Source: JAEUIG01 sp046349775 (GTDB lineage: Bacteria; Planctomycetota; Planctomycetia; Planctomycetales; Planctomycetaceae). Taken from it: 32,391 bases of DNA. The stretch is from the NCBI GenBank assembly GCA_046349775.1, contig JAXMBS010000063.1, positions 1 to 32,391 on the forward strand. The letters are read 5' to 3'. A program made the translations under genes and the position numbers. Below the pieces are notes generated by a model. That model was not told the origin of the DNA. It did not search any database and saw nothing but the letters and a program-made list of their open reading frames with translations. This document shows, piece by piece, positions 1-6,068 of this stretch (positions within the stretch are counted from its first letter, which is position 1; every line of letters starts with the position of its first letter).

Positions 1-250
1 GGATCATGAACGTAGCTGTCCGCTGCGACCAGCATTCCGTCCGGTTTGGGCACTTGGCGCTCTCGCAGACGGTCTCCAGCCTGAGATCCTCAATGATTCG
101 GCTGGTGAACGACATCTCCGCCGTCGGCATCGGACGCTTCAGCCAGGGGGGCAATCGGCGGCGAACCACTGCCTGCGGCGCCGGCGGTTCGGCGGCCGGC
201 GGGCGCTCCAAGGACTGCGGTTCCAGCACCACCACCGGCAACTCAAGCAT
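1..250 (-). CDS. lipA: Lipoyl synthase, N-terminal part (cut by window edge)
   Basis: Radical-SAM enzyme that inserts two sulfurs into protein-bound octanoyl groups to make lipoyl cofactor. Only the first 83 codons are in the window, read on the minus strand from an ATG at 250-248. The translation contains RLPPWLKRPMP followed by LRLETVCESAKCPNRTECW, which carries the CX4CX5C cysteine motif of LipA (auxiliary 4Fe-4S cluster), then TATFMI leading toward the radical-SAM cluster beyond the edge. The ATG overlaps the end of lipB by 8 nt, so the two genes are probably translationally coupled and act in sequence: octanoyl transfer, then sulfur insertion. The family call is very secure; the rest of the gene cannot be seen. 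Confidence 0.93.
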   Translation of the reverse strand, partial: MLELPVVVLEPQSLERPPAAEPPAPQAVVRRRLPPWLKRPMPTAEMSFTSRIIEDLRLETVCESAKCPNRTECWSQRTATFMI

Positions 251-995
251 GCAGGCAGACCCTTTCCGTCCGCGATTTCAGCAGCGGGTGCCCGCCATAG
301 ACGTGGTGCCGGCTATACCCGAACCGCCGCGCCACGTGTCGCAGCGTGCTTTCGCGGGCGGCCGACATCGAAATCCGCTGCAATCGCTGCGCCTGCAGCG
401 ATGTGCTCAATTCCCGATCCGGATCGGAACTTGCCAGCCCCAGAAAGCTGGGATGTTGATCGACGTTGAGGTACGCGCCCAGGTACGACGTCCACGATTT
501 GACCGCTGCGCCGATGAATCCGACCTGCCCGCCGCGGCTCCAGACGCCCGGCACGGAGACGCGGCGTCGGGCCGGCACGTGCTGATCGTGGCAGACGGCC
601 ACCAGCGATTCTTCCAGCCGTTCGCGGTAGTCGGAGAGCCCAAGTCCCAGCCGCTGCAAAGGCAGAATGGGATAGACGGCTAACTGGCCCGGTGCATGGG
701 CGATTGCTCCACCGCCGCGCGAGATCCAGCGGACGTCGATCTCGGCGCTCCGCAGGTCGTCTGGATCGGCCAGGACGTGCGCGGCGCTCGCCTCGCGTCC
801 GAGAGTGATCAGCGGCGGGTGCTCGCACAGCAGGAGCACTCCCTGCTGATCATCGCGGCCCGAGATTTCGTAGATCAGGCGCTCCTGGAGCGCCAGGGCG
901 GAATCGAATTCCACCAGCCCGAGCAGATAGACCTCCAGCGCAGCGGCATTGGCCGCGTCAACGCTCCTGCTGGATGGCCGGGGCCGGACGGGCAT
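243..995 (-). CDS. lipB: LipB-like octanoyltransferase lacking the canonical Cys/Lys pair
   Basis: Member of the biotin/lipoate A/B ligase fold, 250 residues, near the usual LipB length. LipB moves octanoyl from acyl carrier protein to lipoyl domains. Visible family motifs are SRGGGAIAHAPGQLAVYPIL (residues 92-111, with the conserved His100), GVW at 150-152 and LGAYLNV near 172-178. In the family the catalytic Lys follows GVW by a few residues and the catalytic Cys lies in a PCG motif about 40 residues after GVW. Here the aligned positions read Gln157 and Ser190 (LASSD), so both catalytic residues appear substituted. The reading frame is intact across this part and resumes conserved text (STSLQAQR), so a frameshift does not explain it. 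It precedes lipA with an 8-nt overlap. The ATG at 995 has no clear Shine-Dalgarno; no better start is visible. Family confidence is high, activity uncertain. Confidence 0.85.
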   Translation of the reverse strand: MPVRPRPSSRSVDAANAAALEVYLLGLVEFDSALALQERLIYEISGRDDQQGVLLLCEHPPLITLGREASAAHVLADPDDLRSAEIDVRWISRGGGAIAHAPGQLAVYPILPLQRLGLGLSDYRERLEESLVAVCHDQHVPARRRVSVPGVWSRGGQVGFIGAAVKSWTSYLGAYLNVDQHPSFLGLASSDPDRELSTSLQAQRLQRISMSAARESTLRHVARRFGYSRHHVYGGHPLLKSRTERVCLHA

Positions 996-1172
996 TGGTG
1001 TCGTTGGGGGGGCTGGGCATGTTCGCGTCTGGAACAAGACAACGCAGCGGTCCGTCCGCCGGTCATCGGGCCAATCCCATTCGACAGGAATTCTAGCAGT
1101 CCCCCCAACTGGGAACAAACTTCCTGTTCCACGCCCCTGAAATCCGAAATCTGACCCTTCGTAAAACGCACC

Positions 1173-1202
1173 AGCCCGGCGGCCTTTGCAGGCAACCGGG
1201 CT
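1173..1202 (-). terminator. Possible terminator after the zinc-ribbon lipoprotein gene
   Basis: Arms AGCCCGG (1173-1179) and CCGGGCT (1196-1202) pair perfectly around a 16-nt loop. On the minus strand the stem is followed after a few bases by TTTT. The T run is short and the loop long, so this is a weak candidate. Confidence 0.35.
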
Positions 1203-1233
1203 GAGCGAGGAACGAGGAAGTTCCGTGTCTCGT

Positions 1234-1803
1234 CTATCGCGAGTTCTTCGGATCGTCGCGGAAGAAGTCGCTAGGGCCTTTGAGCGTGTAGTACGGATAC
1301 ACAACCACGCCACCCGGAACCTGCGGCGGCGGATACTGCAGATTGTCCGGCCGGCAGTAAGAGTAGGTGAAACGGTGCTGGGGATATCGCCCGTGCAAGT
1401 GATCTCGCACTTGGCCGAACGCTCCGTGGACCAAACCGCCGCTGCCGTTCTGGCAGAACGGGCAGACCTGACCATCCGCCGGATGCCCCTTGCATTGCGG
1501 GCAATCGGCGCTGGGCGGGCACGTGCCGTTGGTCGAGGCGGCGGGACCGTGGTGCCAGTTCACCTGAACCGGATGATAGGGGTCGTTCGCCGGAACTTTG
1601 TAGACGTCGACGTCCGTGTTGTGCACTGCGTCGTGGACCACTTCACCCAGCTCCGGCTGATAGCCGTAGCTGGCGGGACGCACGAACGGTTCCGGCAGAG
1701 CATCCTGACCGCGAGCGACCATCGGCGTGGTGCTGCAACCGGTCGAAACGCCGGCCAGCAGCCCACACAAGGCCAGGCCCAGGCAAACTCGCGTGTTCAT
1801 CAT
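1234..1803 (-). CDS. Secreted lipoprotein with a CxxC-x9-CxxC zinc-ribbon-like motif
   Basis: Hypothetical protein of 189 residues; no family recognised. It begins with a lipoprotein signal peptide (hydrophobic LGLALCGLLAG, then a lipobox-like STGC with Cys23). The mature part has a run CPPSADCPQCKGHPADGQV followed by CPFC (Cys95, 101, 104, 114, 117), that is CPQC-x9-CPFC, which resembles a treble-clef or zinc-ribbon metal site. The C-terminal third is Tyr/Pro-rich (YSYCRPDNLQYPPPQVPGG, then VVVYPYY), a style common in planctomycete envelope proteins. Two ATGs lie in tandem (1803 and 1800). A GAGGGG Shine-Dalgarno ends 3 nt before the first and 6 nt before the second, so 1800 may be the true start. 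It lies upstream of lipB on the same strand, 238 bp away, and is probably a separate transcript. Confidence 0.75.
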   Translation of the reverse strand: MMNTRVCLGLALCGLLAGVSTGCSTTPMVARGQDALPEPFVRPASYGYQPELGEVVHDAVHNTDVDVYKVPANDPYHPVQVNWHHGPAASTNGTCPPSADCPQCKGHPADGQVCPFCQNGSGGLVHGAFGQVRDHLHGRYPQHRFTYSYCRPDNLQYPPPQVPGGVVVYPYYTLKGPSDFFRDDPKNSR

Positions 1804-2229
1804 CTACCCCTCTGTGGTTCCTGTCTCGCCGGCTGCGGTCTGCTGCCGCTGTGGCGCTCTGACGTCCGGCTCGCGCCCGACCCGTCTATCGCCCGGAAAC
1901 TGGTCGCTGCGCGGGCCGTGGGTGTTCTGAATCCTTATCGGCAGTTCACGCGGCAGAACACGAACAATCCTTGAGATTGGCACAGGCGGTCCTTTCCGTG
2001 CACACCGTACCGGCCGCACAGTTAACCGAACTTGCACGATCTGCGCCAGCGGAATAAATTACACCCGCCAGGCGGTTCGCCATCCTGATCGCTGTTGCGG
2101 CAGCCGGCCGCAGCGACGGGCGCGAGTTGTCTCGCCGGGTGCGCCGCACTCCCGCCACCGAATCACGGACCATCGCTAACCGTCGCCTCCGCAAGGACTT
2201 GCTGCGGACTCCAGGAAGGGAGTGCTCGC
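1804..2229. other. Divergent intergenic region with an AT-rich promoter-like patch
   Basis: This 426-bp stretch separates the minus-strand lipoprotein from the plus-strand isomerase-like gene and must hold promoters for both. The only AT-rich patch is around 2050-2060. On the plus strand TTGCAC (2032-2037), a 17-nt gap and TAAATT (2055-2060) form a weak sigma70-like arrangement (3/6 and 4/6 matches). No RNA gene or repeat is visible. Confidence 0.3.
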
Positions 2230-2973
2230 GTGTTTGTCGCTATCTCGACGCGCAACTTCGCTGAACTCAGCTTTGAGGACGCCTGCGCGCAGATCATCGA
2301 CCTCGAATTTGACCGCATTGAACTCTGGCTGGATGACCGCAGCCGGCAACTGACCGTCGCTGACCTCGCGGCCGACGCGGACGCCTTTGCGACCCGCTAC
2401 CGCGAGGCGACACGGCTATCCCCCGCCGCGATTACGCTTGCGCACGACATCACTCCCGACGCCCTGCGCGGGATTACCAAAGTCTCTAAACAGTTGCGGA
2501 TTACCCAAATTACGGTGCCGGCCTCCGACTTGGGGACGCCGTTCAACACCGAAATCGAGCGCCTGCGGGAACTGTCCGCCGTCGCCTCCCGCGACGGCGT
2601 GCGGCTGTCGATCCGCACCCAGCGCGGCACGCTGACAGAAGACCCGCACACCGCTGTCGAGCTGTGCCAGGCGGTCCCCGGCGTCGGCATCACGCTCGAT
2701 CCCAGTCACTATCTCAAGACCCCCTCGCCCGAACGGGCGATCGACCTCGTGATGCCGTACACGTATCACGTCCTCCTGCGGGACTCGACCGCCGACTCGC
2801 TGCAGGTGCAGGTGGGCCTCGGCGAACTCGACTATGGCCGTCTGATCACGCAGCTCAACCGCGTCAACTACACTCGCGCCCTGTCGATCGAACTGCTGCC
2901 GGACATGCTCGGCGAACTCCAGCGCCCGCTGGAGCTGCGGAAAATGCGGATGCTGCTCGAGTCGCTGCTGTAA
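2230..2973 (+). CDS. Sugar phosphate isomerase/epimerase-like TIM-barrel protein
   Basis: Protein of 247 residues resembling the xylose isomerase-like TIM-barrel / AP endonuclease 2 superfamily, which includes sugar isomerases and epimerases. Evidence: the early strand VFVAISTRNF, repeated beta-alpha pattern, the strand ITLDPSHYLK (a metal-binding-type barrel strand), YHVLLRDS and VGLGELDYGRLITQLNRVN followed by a helix-rich end. The substrate cannot be told. I chose the GTG at 2230, where protein-like text begins and a GGAAGGGAG Shine-Dalgarno lies about 8 nt upstream. An upstream in-frame ATG at 2095 would add 45 residues of unlikely composition. The gene ends in tandem stops (TAATAA). It stands alone, followed by a hairpin-rich region. 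Confidence 0.8.
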   Translation: MFVAISTRNFAELSFEDACAQIIDLEFDRIELWLDDRSRQLTVADLAADADAFATRYREATRLSPAAITLAHDITPDALRGITKVSKQLRITQITVPASDLGTPFNTEIERLRELSAVASRDGVRLSIRTQRGTLTEDPHTAVELCQAVPGVGITLDPSHYLKTPSPERAIDLVMPYTYHVLLRDSTADSLQVQVGLGELDYGRLITQLNRVNYTRALSIELLPDMLGELQRPLELRKMRMLLESLL

Positions 2974-3030
2974 TAACCGCGAACGTTTCGCCGCACCCCG
3001 CAGGGAAGCGCGCTCGGGCAACGCCGCCCC

Positions 3031-3172
3031 ACGAGCCACGGGGTTGATCCCCGTGGCACAGCCCCGGCAGGGGCGACAGAATGTAGCCGGGGGTGAAGCG
3101 CAGCTCGCCGGCTGGCGAGCGGAGCAGAACCCCCGGAAACCGCGGGTGGCCCAGACGCCCCTGCGTCTGGGC
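3031..3172. repeat. Cluster of four perfect hairpins (dispersed palindromic elements)
   Basis: Four stem-loops follow each other. First: GCCACGGGG (3035-3043), loop TTGAT, CCCCGTGGC (3049-3057). Second: GCCCC (3061-3065), GGCA, GGGGC (3070-3074). Third: a nested structure with outer arms CCGGGGGT (3087-3094) and ACCCCCGG (3129-3136) and inner arms GCTCGCC (3103-3109) and GGCGAGC (3114-3120). Fourth: GCCCAGACGC (3149-3158), loop CCCT, GCGTCTGGGC (3163-3172). Positions 3031-3057 recur as an exact reverse complement at 4434-4460. There is no T run, so these are not ordinary intrinsic terminators. They look like REP/BIME-like intergenic elements. The rest of 2974-3399 shows no convincing gene. 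Confidence 0.75.
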
Positions 3173-3399
3173 GGCGTAGCCGCAAGATGTCTCCACTGGG
3201 CCATGCATCGCGCCGAGCCTTCCTCCGTCCATACCCCCTCAGCCGCGACGAAGACGGGTGGCCCATGTCGCAGTCCGAACGAATTCGCGACGCGACCCGC
3301 ATGCACGAACCGTCTCCGGGATCTTCTGCACGGCACTGGGCGTGGACTGTGCCTGTGGGCGTACTGCTGGGTGAAGTACGTCTGGCCCGATCAGGCGGG

Positions 3400-3684
3400 A
3401 TGGAAAAGCGCCCATCGAGTATCCTATCACGACTCGCCACGACCTCGCAGTTTGCTTGCGCGCTGCTCTTTGCCGTCACGGGAGTGCTGTACTACCGACT
3501 CGCCACGCGCGCGTCCGCTATTGTTGATCAGCTGCGTGTGTCTGCTCTTCGAGATGCCTCTGGCACTGCTGGCGATCGGCGAGCTGGCAGTGGCTGGAAA
3601 GTGACGCGTTATGATCTGCTGGAGACACATCACAGTCGGCAGTTCCTGGCAGAGTGGACGTTGATTGATGGACAGCACGACTGA
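3400..3684 (+). CDS. Possible small single-pass membrane protein (uncertain)
   Basis: Weakly supported reading frame of 94 residues. From the ATG at 3400 it reads a basic start (MEKRPSSILSRL), one hydrophobic segment (FACALLFAVTGVLYY, about residues 19-33) and a soluble tail ending LLETHHSRQFLAEWTLIDG. The frame stays open upstream to 3187, but that part has implausible composition and overlaps other open frames. The last 17 nt overlap the start of the next frame (ATG at 3668), which would suit translational coupling of two small membrane proteins. GC is lower here than in neighbouring genes. No homology recognised, and an opposite-strand frame (3518-4090) is equally long, so this may not be real. 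Confidence 0.35.
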   Translation: MEKRPSSILSRLATTSQFACALLFAVTGVLYYRLATRASAIVDQLRVSALRDASGTAGDRRAGSGWKVTRYDLLETHHSRQFLAEWTLIDGQHD

Positions 3685-3915
3685 ACAAACCGCGCTTCAA
3701 ATGCGACGGCGACGTCGATTTATCCTCGCCGGCGTCAGTTTCGCTGGAGTCGTGCTCGCACTGCTGGGCCTCGTTGTGCTTACGGGTGCCGATCGTCTTG
3801 AGCCGGATGCAATTGTCCGCGCGCGGAACATATCTTTCCACGCGGCAAGTTGCTTGTTGTGAAGGAAGCAGAGAATGGGATGATTCAGATTCAATTCGAG
3901 TCCCGAAAGTGGTAA
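3668..3915 (+). pseudogene. Small membrane protein gene with an apparent CG-repeat frameshift
   Basis: From the ATG at 3668 the product has a charged start (MDSTTEQTALQMRRRRRF), a clear transmembrane segment (ILAGVSFAGVVLALLGLVVL) and then LEPDAIV. In the current frame it runs into low-quality text and stops at 3860-3862. Reading on after dropping one CG from the run at 3818-3825 gives protein-like text (AEHIFPRGKLLVVKEAEN, then GMIQIQFESRKW) to a TAA at 3913-3915. Gain of one CG unit by slippage, or an assembly error, would explain the break. Function unknown. It overlaps the preceding small frame, and the pair is alone in a gene-poor stretch. Confidence 0.35.
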
Positions 3916-4362
3916 AAGGCAGAGAGTGCTGAACCGGATCAACCAACGAGTTCGCCCGCAACCGGAGTGGGAGCTTGAGCGTGAACGTGAATGGTTCCTG
4001 TGTTTCGATCAATACGAGCGACTGTGGCTTTGCGATCGGGCGGCGGAAACCCGGTATCAGAGGCCGCAAGACGTCGTCCGGAGGAATCATTCAACCGTGC
4101 CAGTCCGTAACCATGAGCGGTTTCATTTTCAGAGGACTTCGCCCATTGGGGGATGTAAATCCGTCGTAAGCTTGTCGGGTGACTGGGCGCGGTGTACCGC
4201 CGCGCTTTTTGAGCACATTCCGGGAAGCAGGGCTCGACGGTCGCCATTTGGGGCGAGATCCCACCCATCCCGGTGAACCCGCCGGAGTTCACAACCGGTG
4301 AGCGGACCGCGGCTGCCGCCGAGATAACGAGGTCAGCATTCACTGGACCACGTGTCGGCAAC

Positions 4363-4393
4363 GCGACCCGGACGCTTGCAACGTCCGGGTCGC
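4363..4393. repeat. Perfect 12-bp-stem hairpin
   Basis: GCGACCCGGACG (4363-4374) pairs perfectly with CGTCCGGGTCGC (4382-4393) around the 7-nt loop CTTGCAA. No T run follows on either strand. It resembles the palindromes at 3031-3172 in style and is probably another dispersed element. Confidence 0.7.
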
Positions 4394-4423
4394 TACCCCA
4401 AGTCCCGCTTCCGACCTAACCGT

Positions 4424-4456
4424 TAGGAAAAAGGCCACGGGGATCAACCCCGTGGC
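4424..4456 (-). terminator. Rho-independent terminator of the module 1 operon
   Basis: On the minus strand a 9-bp GC-rich stem (GCCACGGGG / CCCCGTGGC, 4434-4456, loop TTGAT) is followed at once by CTTTTTCC. This is a textbook intrinsic terminator 30 bp after the restored end of the DUF1501 gene. The stem is the same element as at 3035-3057, which has no T run. Confidence 0.8.
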
Positions 4457-4517
4457 TCGTTGACGATTCGATTTCTGCCGTTGGCTTACGCAAACAGCGC
4501 CGGAACGATGTCCGCCT

Positions 4518-5960
4518 TCACCAGTTCGGCGGCGGCTGGTTCAGGTGGTTGTAGACGATCGTCGCCGGGTCGATCCCGAAGCTGTGGTAGATCGTCGCCA
4601 GCAGCTGTCCCGGATGGACCGGGTCTTTTGCCGGGGCGGAGGCCGTCTTGTCGCTCTGGCCGTGGACGTAGCCGCGCTTGACGCCGGCGCCGGCCATCAG
4701 CGCCGTGTAGCAGTACGGCCAGTGGTCGCGGCCGTCGTCGGTGTTGCTGTTGCCGGACGTGGACACGCCGCGCTGCGGGCTGCGGCCGAATTCACCGACA
4801 GCGATCACCAGCGTCTCGTTCAGCATGCCGCGCTGGTCGAGGTCTTCGATCAGCGCCGACAGTCCGGTGTCGAGCATCGGGCTGTTCTGCGTCTTCATCC
4901 GCTTGCTCAGATCGACGTGCACGTCCCACGAATGGTTGTCGCTGTTGGCCACTTTCGGCCACACGACTTCCACCACGCGGGTGCCGGCCTCGACGAGGCG
5001 CCGGGCGAGCAGCAGCGACTGGCCGAACGTCGTCCGGCCGTAGCGGTCGCGGACTTCACGCGACTCCTGTTCGATGGCGAACGCGTCGCGGGCGCGGCCC
5101 GAGGCCACCAGCGACAGCGCCTGGTCGTAATACTCGTTCAGGTTGTAGTTCTTGACCGCGCGATCGATCTCGGGCATCCCCTTGTTGATCGCGTCGCGGA
5201 GCTTCTCGCGGCGTTCCAGACGCTGGCCGTACACGTCGGCCCGCATCTCCAGGTCCGACACGTTGAGCTTGTCCATCTTGGACATGTCCATGTCGTCGCC
5301 GGGCGGGAACAGGTAGTACGGGTCATAGGCCTTGCCGAGGAACCCGGCAGTGCCCCCCTTGCCGACGACATTGCTCTCCTGCAGCGGGCGGGGCATCATC
5401 ACCAGCGGGAGCATCGGCTCCTTCGGCGGCTTGAGCCGGATGATGTTCGAGCCGAAGTTCGGGAAGTCGCGCGGATCAGGTGGCTCGAGCTGGCCGGACG
5501 GGCTGACCTTGTCAGTCGTGTAGCCGGTCATCATCTGGTAGATGGCGGCCGTATGGTTGAACAGGCCGTTCGGCGTATAGCTCATCGAGCGGATGAGCGT
5601 GTACTTGTCGTTGATCTTCGCCAGGTGCGGCAGGTTCTCGGTGTACATCACGCCCGGCAACTGCGTGTTGATGTTCGAGAACGCGCTCTTGACGTTGTCC
5701 GGGACGTTCTCCTTCGGGTCCCACAGGTCGAGGTGGCTCGGTCCCCCCTGCAGGTAGCAGAGGATGACGCTCTTGGCCTGACCCCAACCGGCGCCGCCGA
5801 GGGCGCCGGTGCTGTTGGCCTTCGCCTGGAGTTCGAGCATGCCACCGAGGGACAGGCCGAGCATGCCGGAACCGCCGACGCGGAGAATGTCGCGGCGTGT
5901 GACGCCGAGGTGAGAATCGCAGAGGTCCTTGCCGGGCTGGCCGGGAACGCGAATCAGCAT
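4518..5960 (-). CDS. DUF1501 protein with Tat-like signal; 3' end probably frameshifted
   Basis: DUF1501 family protein (480 residues as read), thought to belong to the alkaline-phosphatase/sulfatase-like superfamily; its reaction is not established. The N-terminus has TRRDILRVGGSGMLGLSLGG (about 21-40), a twin-arginine-type export signal. Family landmarks follow: CYLQGGPSHLDLWDPKE, FGQSLLLARRLVEAGTRVVE, GEFGRSPQ, DGRDHWP and LLATIYHSFGIDP. A strong GAGGAGG Shine-Dalgarno (5966-5973) supports the ATG at 5960. The frame ends NHLNQPPPNW-stop, but a shift at a GGC run (4528-4535) opens AAAELVKADIVPALFA-stop ending at 4486, which matches the usual tail of these proteins (ELVKA...LFA). The intact gene therefore probably spans 4486-5960. 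It lies 108 bp after the 1702-residue protein, its likely operon partner. Confidence 0.92.
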   Translation of the reverse strand: MLIRVPGQPGKDLCDSHLGVTRRDILRVGGSGMLGLSLGGMLELQAKANSTGALGGAGWGQAKSVILCYLQGGPSHLDLWDPKENVPDNVKSAFSNINTQLPGVMYTENLPHLAKINDKYTLIRSMSYTPNGLFNHTAAIYQMMTGYTTDKVSPSGQLEPPDPRDFPNFGSNIIRLKPPKEPMLPLVMMPRPLQESNVVGKGGTAGFLGKAYDPYYLFPPGDDMDMSKMDKLNVSDLEMRADVYGQRLERREKLRDAINKGMPEIDRAVKNYNLNEYYDQALSLVASGRARDAFAIEQESREVRDRYGRTTFGQSLLLARRLVEAGTRVVEVVWPKVANSDNHSWDVHVDLSKRMKTQNSPMLDTGLSALIEDLDQRGMLNETLVIAVGEFGRSPQRGVSTSGNSNTDDGRDHWPYCYTALMAGAGVKRGYVHGQSDKTASAPAKDPVHPGQLLATIYHSFGIDPATIVYNHLNQPPPNW

Positions 5961-6068
5961 GGTCGCCTCCTCAAGGCGGGATGGATCGGTGGGCTTTGAT
6001 GTTACCGCGAGGGCTGCGGTTTGACTACGGTAATTCGTGCTGTCGAGGAAACCGGAACCACTCGCAAA

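Larger units (their letters stand above)
3916..4485. other. Gene-poor stretch with no assignable gene
   Basis: No frame here convinces me. Several short frames are open on both strands (plus 3975-4169 and 4219-4419; minus 3939-4361), and none has a recognisable family, start signal or domain. Some stretches have protein-like composition, for example VAIWGEIPPIPVNPPEF on plus, so decayed coding sequence is possible. The right end holds two strong hairpins, listed separately. Confidence 0.5.

Noticed and set aside
1186..1974. Plus-strand open frame of 262 codons
   Set aside because: Antisense to the lipoprotein, which has a lipobox, CxxC motifs and a Shine-Dalgarno.
3518..4090. Minus-strand open frame of 190 codons in the gene-poor island
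   Set aside because: No start signal, membrane segment or family pattern. It competes with two small plus frames that at least have transmembrane segments. Left unassigned.
4545..5999. Plus-strand open frame of 484 codons opposite the DUF1501 gene
   Set aside because: It is the antisense shadow of a secure DUF1501 gene in GC-rich DNA. Its text is rich in His, Arg and Val without any motif.
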